Below, piece after piece: positions 10,001-23,867 of a DNA stretch of 64,000 nt. A model generated the notes under the pieces. That model worked only from the letters and a program-made list of their open reading frames with translations, made no database searches and had not been told where the DNA came from. Source of the DNA: Echinostoma caproni (lineage: Eukaryota; Platyhelminthes; Trematoda; Plagiorchiida; Echinostomatidae); NCBI GenBank assembly GCA_900618425.1, contig UZAN01039370.1, positions 228,521-292,520 of the forward strand, in the 5' to 3' direction. How positions within the stretch are numbered: the first letter of the stretch is position 1; the number at the start of each line of letters is the position of its first letter. The position numbers and the translations under genes are program-made.

Positions 10001-13000
10001 TGTCACAACGGTAATGCGGCAATCAATTACCAAACCAAACCATTTTTCCTCATGCTTGTGGGTGAAAGCCTCAAGTCACGGAATGCGTTTGTGGCAACTG
10101 ACTGAACAACAGCTTATCAACTGTCTGAAAATCAGAATGGTTGGATTCCGATATAGCAAAAATAATAAATCAAGGTTTGCTGACTGTGACGACGAAATGG
10201 GAACACGTAATTGAATTACGTTGTAGAGCATCGTTTTGGGTTGTAAAAGAAAATGACAGTTGGTTTGAAATCATTGTGCCGCTTGATTTATTACTTCACT
10301 CTCTAGCATAATTTCTGAAAACATTGTAGTTGCAGTCATAAATTCAACCAGAGGTGAAACCACGCAAGCAAGTTTGCAGTTTTTTTATTATAGAAATACA
10401 ATTTAAACAGTGGAATTTACCGTGCAATTAAAGCCAGTGTTGGAATTGTATCTTTCTAGGAATGTGTTATGCAATCTACTTACATAGATTACGTTGCACT
10501 CAATGAAATTGCATGCATCAATTTTGTTCAATGAAGTTTTTTTCTATCGACAGGAAAAGGTAATTTGAGAATTTGATTGGCGATTCCGATCAAGAGTATT
10601 CACATCAGTCCATCATTCTTTATAATTCCTTCAAATTAACCATTAATTGTGGTCCTTCTATCGTCTCTGGTGCGACATAGTTGTCGTACATAGATTATGA
10701 ACAGCATATTTTACTACAACCATGGACATAGTTCTGCATGGTGCAGCGGGAGAGCAATTTAACGTTTCAGCCATTAATGCAATCATATAGTTTGTTGATA
10801 ATAACTTGTGAATTCGTTTTTTGATTCAGAACCTAAGAGTTAGGAACCAAATCTTCCGAGACTACGCATCTCAATTGGAACAGATAATGAGAACTGATTG
10901 ATCACAAAAGCTGTTTTATCAAGTATTGAATATCAGGCGGCTCCTTATAGGGAGTTCTCCAACTATTCCCACTAGGTTTACATAATGATATGCTCTTCTT
11001 TTCATTATTGGCCAGCATCATTTCTGATAAAGTTCGGGTTCTCAATAAGGTGTGGATAAACATCCAATGTTAATAAATATTCTTCCCATTTCCCTAATCT
11101 TCATTGCGTGTACCTAGCTTATAACAGCCTAATGCAACCAATTTCATTATGAATTGATTCATGATAGCTCAGAAATATTACTTTGAACGCCATTTCGTCG
11201 ATCACGTGCTTCAAGAATTCCTTGCAGTTAATTGCAAGCGTCTTTCCTCAATTTTTTCCTTTCGTAATTATAGAGATAAGGTCTCATGATGCATTACCAC
11301 TTACATTTTGATCCTAATGAGCATTGATTAGTAAGTGAACAATTGTTGAATAATTAGCAATGCGGTTTTATGATGGCCAGTGAACACCCGTGTTTAGCCC
11401 GTGATCAACTTCGTCTAATGGGCTCACTTCTTCTGTGACGGTGGGAGCGCTCAAAAGCTAGTCTTCAGGAGGAAAGTACACAGAGCTTTCGGTATTATTG
11501 ATGAATTAAGCCAAACCAATAGCGGCTCTCAATGTTTTCACAAGCGCAAGCGTTCTCAGAGAAAAAATGTTTCAAGAACTTGGTCACTTTCCAGAATTTG
11601 CATTGTGGAAATCACTCTACATCTGTAGGTTTCCAAATGGAACCCGAAATCTTCAAATAAAACAAAAGGATACTCAACGTTGCGTGCAACTAACAACACA
11701 CAAGCACGCTTGGTTTCGTGATTGCCATTTTATATCTGTAAACAAACTACCCGAGCTCGGCTGACGGAAGTCCATCATTAACTGCATTGGGGACGGAGTG
11801 AACAATTCACCAGATAGCTGTTCACACGTTGAGTGATAGGCGGTTTTCATCATCGTAAACTGAAGAGCGGAAATGAAAATTCAATCTTATTAACTGGAAT
11901 TCCCAAACGTATGCGGCTAGTGGTTGATGGCACGAACGTACAGTTTTATGTAAAATGCAATTTATTTATTGCAATTTTATATGATTAGCTCAAATGAGAT
12001 AGCTATTACTTCGTTGTCCAATAAAATGCCAGTCAAACATTTTCTTTTGGATTGGATGAATGACAATAACTGGAAGTTTCGAACTGCGATTGAACATTGA
12101 ACATTGCGATTGTTCGCAATTCTGTATTTTTGATGAACAAACATTGAAGAAGAATGGAACTGCCAACAAACAAAGCATGTTCGTTGAATTGGGATGGTGA
12201 TGTATATGCCTTGCTTAGTTGGTGAACATCAGACTTTTGTAAGGTCCAGTGATGCAAGTTTACGACCGCTGAGTTCAATCACTTTCTTAGTGAATTGTGC
12301 CCGTTTCGGTTGCGAATTTTAAATGTGAAATTTCGTTATTGACCCCATTGAGCAAGTCTAATCCCCAAATTCCCAGAATGTGAAAGTACTAATTTATTTG
12401 TTTGTGTTACCCTATTAATTGAAGAAATGTAACCCATATTTTATTGTATTCATGTATCGCTTCTAGTTATCGAATACCTATTATTTTTGCATGTATCATG
12501 AAGGCGAATGATGTTACTGTAATCATTTTCGTCCCTCGTTTTCATAGCACATTAGTCTTGACCTAAGGTGGTAGAAATTTAAAGTTTATTGCCGCAATGT
12601 CATATAATTGCATTGTTTAAAATAGGATTGTAAGTTAAAGCGCACGGAACTACGCAAAACATGAAAACGTATGGACCAGTTAGATGATCAGCACCTTGCG
12701 ATGAGCTAAAATATTTTCCAAGGGAAAACCTAAGGTTCACCCTTAAACTGCGTTCCGTTTCCGTTTTCTTAATAAATACTCATGCACCTTTCTGTCGAAT
12801 TATTCGTCACTGTCTTCCCAAGCGGATGAAAGAGTAGAGTAGAGAGTAATGTTGGGAATGTTGGGAGCATGAGGGACATGTGCTTGCAGGTAAATCCTCG
12901 GGGGAAACGTTTACGACAGTTAGTGGTTTAACGAGAACTCTCTATCCATCGACAAGGTTGATTCCAAGGTCCCAGAACAGAACGTTCAACGCAACCTATA

Positions 13001-14127
13001 GGCTCGAGGCTATTGATTGGGATTTTTACTCTCTCACGCTGTGTTTTACTTTGACCGAAATTAACCTTATTTCACCCAACACCTGACCCCCAAAGTATTA
13101 CACGCTGTTGCAATCGACTTAACGGCATGCGAAAAGCATGTTTCAAACGCCGCAAGCTCTGTAGGTCCACCATATGCCCAAATGGTAGAATACGTAGAAC
13201 TCTACACATAACATAAGCATTTCTAGATTGGTTGCCTCACCAAACTCGTGGAATGTGGTTCAGAATTTTTCTGTTAATGCGCAAAACATAGGTTCGATAA
13301 GTCACTTCATGAAATGTTCCCAATGAACATCATGTAATGACATCAAGCCTACCTGAAACCTTTAGAGCTGGAAATTAGAGAGAGAAAAGTACGTATATAA
13401 CCAACAATTGTCTCAACCAAATGTTTGAAACAAAAGCAAATAAGCCCTATTCTTATTCCAGCGAAGTCAAACTCTTGGTATTATTTTAAAGCTAAATTGT
13501 GCTATACTCTAGGAGAGGACCGATATAGTTTGTGTTTCTAACAATCACCACGGCTATCTGTTCCCAGCTATACCTATCAGAGTTTTCGAAATCCCTTTTG
13601 AACATGCTCGAAGCCTCAGGGCGGGTACATCTACTAGATCATTCAAGTTGTTTGTGGCTATCGATTAGCCGCGTCAAACCTACTGCCGACTATACTCAGA
13701 ATAGCCTAAAAGGGGGTGATAAGAATAAAACTGGTGAGTGGTTCACTGCCCGGAAGAAGATTCGCCCCTTCTTTCACATGGTTATTCGTATTCGGTATCA
13801 CCGTTGATCAGTATACTATGATATTAGCTAACCTCCAAGTAAGTAAGTATCACATCACTTCCGTCTTGGACGCGGACAGATGAAGTATAGAAACTCTGAA
13901 TCACAACACAATTTAACTGTGGTTTACTAAGTTTTCGCTCTTAATGGATGCGGAAGCTATGTTGGCTTCAAAGATATTTGGTTGGGCCAGTTGTTGTTTG
14001 TTCTAAAGTGCCACCGGTTATTCTAATCTCAGTTATTTAGACAGCCCACTGATAGTGATTACCATCAAAAGAATTATCTGTCTGTTTTCCCGACATACTA
14101 ACACTTGAGAAGAAAACATATACTGAT
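7036..14127. other. no gene recognised
   Basis: AT-rich sequence with short chance-size open frames. It holds a (TA)n microsatellite at 7857-7875 and, at 12836-12875, short tandem units (AGAGT, then AATGTTGGG twice). The segment 12870-13090 is richer in GC and has one open frame (12880-13086), but I recognise no family in it. Confidence 0.45.
7857..7875. repeat. (TA)n microsatellite
   Basis: About nine TA units, flanked by GGGAG and TCAAAA. Confidence 0.9.
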
Positions 14128-14523
14128 TCAAATTTTGTAGATTATCACGTAATTTATCGCAGTGCATGTTATCTTCGTACTTTCAGCTAGCAATACAGTA
14201 TCGAAGACCAAGTAAGGTTGACAATTCGATTCTGTTGGTAAGAGTTTGGTAACACCAGCATTTTGGATAACCACATCAACCAACAGTAACATCTCAGCAA
14301 TAACGGATGTCAAACAGATCCAGAAATCACCCTCAAATTCCATGTTAGGTCGCTGAACCCATGGTTGCGTGTATTTTTTATCATAAACTCTAGCAATATT
14401 CAACATGCTCGGAATAAAAACATATATTCCAATCAGTGTTTCCAAGCACCCTTGGATTAATCGGTTCTCATCAGGAAAAATGCTAATTTCTGTGACAAAA
14501 ACCGATCCACGTTTGGATGGCAT
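14128..14523 (-). CDS. unidentified open frame, possible membrane-protein exon
   Basis: A 131-codon frame opens at ATG 14523 on the minus strand, with an acceptor-like TATATTTCAG four bases before it. It encodes two hydrophobic stretches, LETLIGIYVFIPSMLNIA (about residues 28-45) and FWICLTSVIAEMLLLVDVVI (about 67-86), separated by a charged and aromatic loop containing YDKKYTQPW. Two helices joined by such a loop would be compatible with the first two segments of a voltage-sensor-like channel, but no signature motif supports this. A possible donor (GTGTTA) follows QNAG. About one frame of this length is expected by chance in a window like this, so confidence is low. Confidence 0.22.
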   Translation of the reverse strand: MPSKRGSVFVTEISIFPDENRLIQGCLETLIGIYVFIPSMLNIARVYDKKYTQPWVQRPNMEFEGDFWICLTSVIAEMLLLVDVVIQNAGVTKLLPTESNCQPYLVFDTVLLAESTKITCTAINYVIIYKI

Positions 14524-14549
14524 AATGCTGAAATATAGATAACCTTATC

Positions 14550-17500
14550 AAAAGACAAGACTTTGTAAGCGCAAATATCACGGTGTGAATGATCATCACC
14601 AAAGCGTAATTCAATGTATACTTTTAGTGATATTAACTTGAGTTGTTAATCACTGGTGCTTTACCTACTGAAGAACAGTTGCCTCAACAAAGTGCCTAGC
14701 CCGGAATCCCCTTTTTTTGTCTTTTAAAATGTGATATTTATAATACTCCCAGTTTACCGTATATTGGTTACACTCACTTCACCGAGATAACAGTCTATGG
14801 ATTTGTTCTTGTATTACGAGTTCGATCACTCATTTTGAATAGGTGATTATTGGTTCACTCGTCTAATCTGTGATACAATGCATATGTTTGTTAACATTTG
14901 TGAAAGGAGAACAGCATTTACTTTTTACCTGTCTGCCAAATACGGTAAAAAACAAGACTTAATTTATCACTATTCATTATGTACTGATTGGGTAAAATCA
15001 AGGAGATCGGAAAGAAATTCCTAGTAGTCCCCTTATAAAACAACCAATACGATTATGCTGAGAGGAAAACTGCAATAGGACCATTGTCAACAATACTCCC
15101 ACGTTTTTTTTCAAGCTATAACCTAGGACAAAAGTGGTCATCAAGAAAAGCTATTGGTGAATGCAGTCGACTGACTGTTATGTACCGCCAGAATGTCACC
15201 CATGATTAACCAACGACAAGGAGAAACATCGAGATGCATGACAACACAGTTGACAGCACTAATTGAATCATGTCTTCTACCGCATCGAGATACACACTTA
15301 AGTGTGTTGTGCTTGCCATTTGGATTCCACCTAAAACAGTCTCGCAAAAACAATTTTTGCCTGTCGCTTGAAAGTGGTCGTTAGCTCGGTTTTGCGGCCA
15401 TCCAATGTGTCTCCGTTTCTGGCTAACGTGAGTTAGTGAAATGGGACAACTGAATTGACCAATACACGTTCACTAAAGAGTTTCACTGCAAACAATCCGT
15501 CAAACTAAATGACGGGACAAGAATCAAAAAAATAAATAACTTCTGTGGATATAAACGGTATACCCAATCTCATTCATCCGTCCTTTCATGTTTATTAATC
15601 AATGCCACGTAGATGTTTTCTTTCAAAAAGGGCTACTATATAGTTGCACGCAAGTTGCAACCGTAAAATGGGAGATGTAGCAAAACGGTTGCGTGAAATT
15701 CGACTCTTCAGAAAACCAGAGTAGATGTCCACAAATGTTGGCATGAATTTATAATACACGATGTCCGGAATCGGTAGCGCATGCTGATTCCAGCTTCCAC
15801 ACAGCCTGTCATTGTCTTCCTATCTGAACTGGACAATTGGTCTTCATGTGAGCACATCTTTTCCTTAAACCCATAGTAGGACAGCATGAGTGTGTTTCGA
15901 CGGAACGTGCAGTTGTTTATGCACATTCAGTTCTCAGGTGTTGTTCATAATCAACTTAACCAACAGGCGTTTCTTACGATGATGAACACAAACTATTCAC
16001 TGCAACTGGTTAAATGATAATCACATATTTAAATAATGAGCACGCAATGGGTATTTCAGTACCGTTGTGAAATCAAATGGAGGATGGGCTTGCTAAAAGT
16101 GAGCACCAAACTCTGAACGAACAGAATCCACAGTTTAGCGCGTAATCACTCAGCCTAAATGCATACAGCTCAAAGTAAAGATGAGGTGGAATTTTGTCTG
16201 AATTCTGCTCACCAAAATTTGATTGGAAAACTACATTTCACACTGAATACAGCACTGCGATTCAAATGGATTGTTGTTGTCATTCAAAGTTGCAAACCCA
16301 ATGAAATAGGGTACTTTGCGAACCGTTTTCGCTCCTTTCCAAAAGTAATTATTTGTGAGACTAGACACAAAACAAATTTGCGAAAATCCGTCCAATAGAT
16401 GATTAGTGGATGTGTTAAATCGAGTGTCTGATGAGTTCCGTCGAGGAAAAGAAGGATGGCTTTTAAGACTGGGAAGAAATGGCTAGTTGTTTGTTTTGCC
16501 TGATTCTCGTTCACAGTCCAACTCCATCGACCCAACTGTGAATTTAACCGACTACCTCAAAGACTTAAAGGATTCTTAATATTCAACTAACCAACGGGCA
16601 GCTGATGAAATCATTCTTATTTTCAAAATTGTCGCAGGTATGGCACATTGTTCATCTCGCCGTTAGAATCCAGGATATTGACCCCATTGAACGAGTTTCT
16701 ACCCTAGATAATTTTTAACTGTTAGCAGTGGAGTATCTGTAGTCCACGTCTCATTGATTCTGTTCTTAATGGTCACATGTGGACAATGGTCGCCGCAACA
16801 AATGAAATACGAAACATCCATGCTACCGATGGGGGTTTTAACTTCCATTAAATATATCTATATATGTATATAACTAAACGACATATTGAACATACTCACG
16901 ATTTGAGACGCCAATCGAGCCTGCTGCATTCCTCCATCATACTTCCAATACATTGGTCATACACAGCAAGCCGGTCATGTGTCAGGCATAGTAAACCTGT
17001 CTAACCGGGGGATCCTAAACAATATTCTCGTGTTTCCCTTGTTTCGGGCAAGGCAAACAGAAACAATTGTATTTTGTGTTCAGTCTGTCTTGATATGGTC
17101 AGTTTGTCTCTGCATAGTCTGTTAACCTTTACACTGCATTCCCAGGTACGTAGCGGGGTTCTCCACACCAAGTCCCGGGACTGAGGTTACCGGTTTCGGT
17201 GACAGAGCTGGTCACCACACAAATGTGTGTAATAAAATACTAAATATTTTTTTTTTGTTTTACCCTTTTCAAAGGGAACCATGGTGTGAGTAAGCTCAGT
17301 AGTACACTGAAGGTTCTTACATTAATGAATAATATTTTATTATTGTTCCTTGGAGATTTCGATCCGAATTTCTTCCTGTTATACGCGTTGTTTCATCCCA
17401 GTACATTCCCAAATAAGCTGAAGAATGTCATTGTAAGTGAAATACCACATCTCAGGTTTCCAGCAATAAATTTAGAGTGAAAGGCAATTCTTTATTGAAA

Positions 17501-18143
17501 TATATCAACTAATAACAAAAAAAGCAAAGATTTTTGAACAACCGTGATCGACTGAAGGAGTAGGAGACTAATAGTTCTTGTAATTGGAGGCACATAAAAC
17601 AATGAGATCAGCAAGACACAGATAGTCCACATGTTGTTATCCCCAGCGACTAATATTTATTAGCTAGTTCGTTTTGTTACAGCACGGAAACCCAACTCGA
17701 CTAACTTCGTCCTACTTTTCGCAGTAAATATACAATGTGTTTGGATTGGGTGCTCCCTCATGTGGTCACCTTCGCAGTATTATCTTAGTTATCGTATTTT
17801 GCACTGATCTGAAAACTGTGAAACGTTGGCATTTGTATTGTTAATCTATCATAAGGTTTCAATTTAGTGAGTCATCATCTAGTGCATCGAAGTACCCGAA
17901 GAACATGTATTTTTTTTCGTTTTAAATGATCCTGGTTTTAACATTCATTTCTAGGGATACACTTGAAAAGAGAGCACATGAAAGCCAGGCTGCACGATTC
18001 ATCCTAGGGCAGATTTCGTTCGAACTGAGCTGGGACTAATCGGCAGAAAAATTCTGTGTATATGGGGGAGCAGTAAATCATGCCGCATACGAATTCACAC
18101 ACGTTTATGCCTTCACACGTTTACCACTCTCCAGGTTGTTAGC
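14550..18143. other. no gene recognised
   Basis: AT-rich sequence. A perfect 16-bp palindrome lies at 15292-15307 and a 7-bp-stem hairpin at 15344-15360. A short irregular TA tract is at 16853-16871. A more GC-rich patch near 17145-17225 has no recognisable identity. Confidence 0.45.
15292..15307. repeat. perfect 16-bp palindrome
   Basis: ACACACTTAAGTGTGT reads the same on both strands. Palindromes of this length are uncommon but not exceptional in a window this size, and no function is inferred. Confidence 0.9.
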
Positions 18144-18271
18144 GTGACTGACAATTCGTTTGCGCACTCAGTTTCCATAATTATATTGCAACCGACTCCG
18201 CGAAGTTTAGCAGCTGGAAGTGGGTGTTGCCATGATCTCAGATGGGCTTGTTGGGTTCGGAAAATGATGAA

Positions 18272-18760
18272 TCATTTACAGATATTGAGCGGTAGATGGT
18301 GCAGGGTGCCTTTGGGTAAGAGTGGAGATTTGTGCTGTCGTAATGGTATTGAATGTATTAGCGGTGGGTGATGCATGTGTGTGGATTCCAGGGGTCGACT
18401 TGGGTGATGACTTTTGATCACGTGATTGCGATATATGGAATTTAATCCAACATGGGGTTTTAACCTAAATCTGCATATGCAACTGCCTATCGTCCGTAAC
18501 AATGTAAAATGCTCGGCGTCCCCATTCAAGCTGATAAATGATGTGTGATTTGGCGAACAGCGGTAAGGCTCCTCTGTGTGTGGAGTACAAATGGAAGAGG
18601 CTGACGTTATTCTCAGGGCCGTCATACGCGTTTGGAAATCGCTCCGATCTCTTAATGAATATCTTACCAAAACTACTAGGATAGCCGCTCTCGACAAGAA
18701 CAGGAACAGTATTTTTACTTTACTGCGGGGAGTATAGAGTCGTATCATAAAATCTTTCAA
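18272..18760 (-). CDS. longest gap-free open frame, 162 codons, unidentified
   Basis: This is the longest uninterrupted frame without Ns in the window, in a patch (about 18150-18720) that is richer in GC than its surroundings. The predicted product starts MKDFMIRLYTPRSKVKILFL, has a short hydrophobic N-terminal stretch that could act as a signal anchor, and is then rich in Ser, His, Arg and Pro with no recognised domain. The opposite strand is also open for much of 18589-18735, which suggests that composition rather than selection keeps the frames open. A decayed transposon or an unspliced exon are alternatives. The downstream plus-strand tail CAATAAATAAAATAGG could be a repeat's 3' end. Confidence 0.2.
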   Translation of the reverse strand: MKDFMIRLYTPRSKVKILFLFLSRAAILVVLVRYSLRDRSDFQTRMTALRITSASSICTPHTEEPYRCSPNHTSFISLNGDAEHFTLLRTIGSCICRFRLKPHVGLNSIYRNHVIKSHHPSRPLESTHMHHPPLIHSIPLRQHKSPLLPKGTLHHLPLNICK

Positions 18761-20053
18761 TAAATAAAATAGGTGAATCCGGTTATAACAGAATTCAGTT
18801 TCATCATTATTTTTTTCTCCTTCGCGCTGTTGGTGGGAATATCGCTAGTAATCGATTCCATAAAATGATAACTATTTTATCGTTGCACCTTTGTCATTGC
18901 ATTTGTCGTAATCTGTAAGGCACATATAGAACAAAGATTGAAAACAGATATTACACATACAATGTTTAATCGTGCCCATATGCCTTGATATGTTAATTAC
19001 AATATACTCATCTGCACATTTTCAAATGAAATGCGTTTAAACATCAGTTCCATGGAAAGCCAAACAGTGAGCTCGTAGTTAGGGGTAGTGCATTAGTCTG
19101 CCAACTACAGTCCTTCACGTTTTATTGTGAACAAGATTTTAATCGTGTGCCGACAGAATTAGAACCAAACCGCCTAATATTCCGGTTGGGATGTTTTTAG
19201 CTTGTATATTGAGTATATTTCGGTATAATAAAATAACTGAGGACTAACAGAATGATAAATCACTAAAATATTGAAAATAGTCTGTTACATTGAACTAAGA
19301 CAACAAGGAAACAAATGTCAACGATGAGGGTGTGTTGCATATAGAGTATGATGCAACTAACCGAAAAGAAAATCTAAACCTGGGCAGCCTATTATCTGCT
19401 GAAACTGTTCACAGAAGATAAGTTATCCTTTTTGCCAATAATTTTTTTCGTTATTCAGCTCCTTGTTGGTTATCAACATATAAGTATAAGATGTGTTAAG
19501 GTACTCGATAGGGGAGTTGAACTTCTGTTAGTCACTTATTTGCAAGACTGAAATTGCGTACCGGTCACAGTGTGGTCTCTGCTACTAGTAAATAGGAATG
19601 CCTAAAATTTGAGAGCACATAACAACAACTTTCTTGGATTTTGTCACTGCAAACGAAAGTTGTTATTCAGGTTAAAACCTGGGCAGTTTTGAATGTCGCT
19701 ATCTCTCAGCAAAGTTCGGAAAACATATATGTGAAACAATCAATTGCATCATTCCATGTGCATAATTATTCATAAGATTATGAGTTCACAGCTTTGGAAA
19801 TATGTTGTGATGATGCATGCGTGGATTGAATCTCACGGGAATTGAGCCGCCATATGGAATATCGGTTTTCTCGACTGCGTTTTACTCAACGATAGGAAAT
19901 ATAGATGGAATGAGCAATGTCTTCTCTACCGGAAAATATTTATTTTTATAGTTACGCCCTGCTTGTCAGAACCTTTTTTGGTGGGGACAATATAAGGTCG
20001 AGACCAGAAGCAGTTGAATTATTGAATGTATAGAGAACGAAAATAGCTGAATG

Positions 20054-20059
20054 NNNNNN
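20054..20059. other. assembly gap, 6 N
   Basis: Six ambiguous bases. A minus-strand frame (19952-20209) reads through it, but that has no meaning. Confidence 0.99.
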
Positions 20060-21215
20060 CGTAAACATTGGTAGACGTAGATTTATGATCTCCAGCAGAC
20101 GCTCGGCGGGGTGCCGGTAAAAAACTGTAGCCGAAAAGGTTATATGAATCCTGGCTATCTGCTTCATCTTCGAAGTACCTTCATACAAATGAGGTTTCTT
20201 GTCATTCAACGCGAAGCAGATTGAGGTTAGTGATGTGGGTATACACTATATATTTCAAAACTAACAATTCTTCCGAATTTATTCTGATTTCAACTCAAAT
20301 GGTAATTCATCTATCGGGAAGTCTAACCACAGACAAAGTTCTCGCTCGTTCTTTAATGTTTGATAAATTTTCAACGTAATCCCCTCCAAATTTGAAGCTG
20401 AGAAGTTTGTGACTGATGTTCCAACTGGGTCTCAAACAGATAAAATAAAGAATCAATAAAGTTTAATAATTTATTCTTCCGTTTTTAAAGACTTACCGTC
20501 ATCGACGAGGTTCGAAGCACTGGATTATGCGTTGATATTAATCAAAGACGCCCCCACGGACGACCATATTATCCAAGATTACTGAATAACACTTTTGCAC
20601 CGCTGATCAGACCCATTCTGACCAAAACCACTGTTTAGAGCTTTCTAACTTCTCAGTTCACGCTTCATTTGCACCATACATTACGAACTTCGTGTTTTAT
20701 ATACCCTGCGGCATAAACGAAGCCAACTTAAAAATCAGAAATTGTGATCTGGTCAGTGACAACGTATATCATATAAGTTGTTTGATGTTTTTGTGGCGGT
20801 TTGAAGGTAGTAGATATTTCACAAGCGTATTATCATAGTATTCTACACTCAGAAGCATACAATTGAAATTACATGAGTACCATAGTGTAAATAATCATCG
20901 TGATTCCGATGTCTCAGTCGAGTAGAAGAACTTGATTCAGAATATTCACAGACAATTTTGATAAACATCCAGCCCGTCCGTGCAAAATCTCTATTTTCTT
21001 CAGGGGGTCAAATGTATACCCAGATCTAGTCACCGAGCTTCTACCAAAACGCGTAACCTATTTAATCTGTTCACCAAAAGACGTGACCGAAAACATCTGC
21101 ACGTGCATTGCAGTTCTACAATCTACCGTGTAGTGCCCTCACATTGACCTAATGTTCTTTTCAACGTCAAATCAAAACCAGATGTAATAGAATTTTCAGT
21201 AACTGGGTTCTTTTA

Positions 21216-21238
21216 ATGATGATGATGATGATGATGAT
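21216..21238. repeat. (ATG)n trinucleotide microsatellite
   Basis: About eight ATG units in a row followed by ATAAACATT. It is a likely polymorphic marker. Confidence 0.95.
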
Positions 21239-23825
21239 AAACATTAAATGAAATGAATAATTGTTTTCTTTTCTTTGAACCTTATGAATCAAAGCTTTTA
21301 TCTTTATTCTCATTTATTTTGCACGCGAAACCAAATGTTCTGTTATCACTGCTGTCTCATTTTGTTACCGATAAATTTACATTAAATTCTTCTCACCGGC
21401 CGGTAGTTCAACACGGCCTTTCAGGTATGATTTCTCAGCATGATACAAAAGCGCATACAGAAGCAGAATACTGTTTCCACAAGCACAAACATATCTGCGT
21501 GTTCAATGATTTAACGCCATTTATGTACCTGTTGAATACAAAACTGCTATACACTTCTTGTTTTGCTGGAAGTTTGTTTTTCATTTGTTAAAACGTATAA
21601 ACAGGTTTGTGTAATCGTTCGTACTAGGCATTCATTCGTATCGATTCTCTAAGGGAAAATGCTCATTATTTGATCTATACTATCAATGTAACAAGCTTTC
21701 TGCACGTGACCAGTTTCATTAGTCATTTTGCAGTTACATTACCCGAAGATGTGCGTCTAACACACGAGTTTTGTTACAGTTTCATTGGCCCATGTATTCA
21801 GGGTTCAGTTGTTTGCATCACTTTACAATTCACATATTCGTGAAACTTTGAAATTATAGTGCATCCTTCATGCCAGTTTAGACTTCATAACTGAATGCAT
21901 TACTGTTCTCATTCTAGTCCAAACATGGACATATCACTGATGAGCTTGCTGTATAATGATTTAGTAATGTTTCGTCGGTTCTCACATCATTTCATTGGAC
22001 AATATATGACTGTCCATCGTATTGAACAAACGAGTTCTTAATTAGTCCAATGATCCATCTGGTATGTCGGTTTACTGATTAGTATATATATCAATGTATG
22101 GTTCCCGTATTTTGATTACAGTCGGATTCAGTATGCATCAGTTGAGTCATTGCCTGAACATGTCTTTGTGTCTATCAGGAAATTAACGTTCAGTAATTTT
22201 CAGGTAAATGTTAAACTCCTTATTCCACCTATTACCTCCAGATAAAGGAGTCTGACGAAGTTTGAATGCTTTCTTATAAACTCGTCGCTTTTCAAACCCA
22301 CTGTGCATCTCCGCCTGTGCATGGTATTTAGTCTTTCTGTGGAGCAAGAACTCTACCTTCATGCTTCCTGTATAGCTGATTATGATTTCGAATCGTCTAG
22401 CACTTAGTGTGGAATGCTGGTTTAACAAACTTTCCATGATAAGCGCCGTACCAGTGTCAGGTCGAATAAATATTTAATTTCGAATCTCACAGAGAAGCGC
22501 ATATATCACGTTTCCAAAAAACAAAAACATGATTGTCTAAATGAAAAACTATTACAGGCTTGAGGTAACGTCATTTCAAGAATGTTACTTTCAATATCCG
22601 AAAAGGATTTCCGAGTAACAGAACTACCACTGCCATCTACGACTTATCGCAGTTTAAATCTGGAAGAGGAGTTTAAATTTCTCTCAGTGATTAGAAGTCC
22701 ACCCCTGTCAACTAAACGGCGGCGGGTTTCACTTTCGGAATTATAGGCAGTCACTAAACAGAGCGATAGAAGTCTGCTTGCGGTGAGAAATAGGCATAGT
22801 GACAATTGCATGCAACATATGCCTTTTTTCTTAAACATAAAACAATGAAGTTGTGGGAACTGTCTTTCAAATGATGTAAAGCAGCCTATAGCTTTTGTAG
22901 CAAGGATCCAATCAGGCTGCAATGATAACAAAAATATTAGTCAGTCTTTCATAATCCTATGAGTAACGTATTTTGAATGGAAATCCTTAAGGCATATCCG
23001 CTTCTAATCATCCATTCGCAACGTGGTTCCGAAAATGTAGGTATTGCTTTCAAGAATAGTAATGGTCAAATGAAAATAGCGTTACCCGTGTGATACTTTT
23101 TAAAATCTTATTTTTATTTGCCGTAATATAATATTTATTATTAATATTAATATACAATATATAAAAATGATATGAACTGATAATATGGCGAACTCAAAAT
23201 GCCATTCAGTATTACTTTAGAATTATAGAACTAAATACATGTTTTACTATACCGACTCGCAGGGTACTCCATAAAGTCGTAGATAATACAAGACCTTCTC
23301 GCTGTTCTGTTAGCATTTAGCCCTATTTATTACCCTTCTAATGTTATTGAATGTGTCGATGCATGTCAAACGAAAAATAATGGAATCGTTAAATGTCTCC
23401 CTAGCCTGTAATCTTCCATTCAATCCGTCTCTTGTTTTACCAAAGCACTGTGACTTTCAACCTGTCATAAATGCATCGCAGTCATACAATCCGTTTTACC
23501 TTGACAAAACTAAAAATTAGACATAAATCAAATTACGTCACCTTTCAGCCGTTGACATTTAGATCAGTTGAATCTCTACATGTTTGAAATTTAAAGTCAA
23601 TAAAAATCTGCATCAAGCATCGGACAATATGGGGCAGAAAGACTTGAATAAAAATCTTACCACAAAACCAAAAGCGAATGCTAAACACTTCTGCTGGTAC
23701 GCATATATGGCCGTCAAGTATGTGACTGATCTTGCATAGTGTCTGATAAAAGCTGAAAGGTATACATTTTGAATCTCATCTAGAAGAACAAGTTTGAGGC
23801 AGATTAGGACTGTCGAAAGAAACGA

Positions 23826-23867
23826 AAAGTCGTGTTACGATGTTTTTATCCAACGAAACACGACTTT
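23826..23867. repeat. hairpin with 11-bp perfect stem
   Basis: AAAGTCGTGTT (23826-23836) is exactly complementary to AACACGACTTT (23857-23867), with a 20-base loop. No coding context or known RNA family applies. Confidence 0.85.

Noticed and set aside
16159..16398. Frame with KDEVEFCLNSAHQNL, slightly like the post-YVDD region of Penelope-like elements
   Set aside because: No YVDD before it and no FLDV after it; the similarity does not extend.
16425..16460. CTGATGAG string checked as a hammerhead core
   Set aside because: No helix II pairing and no GAAA at the required position. The same holds for CTGATGAG at 9339 and 21938.
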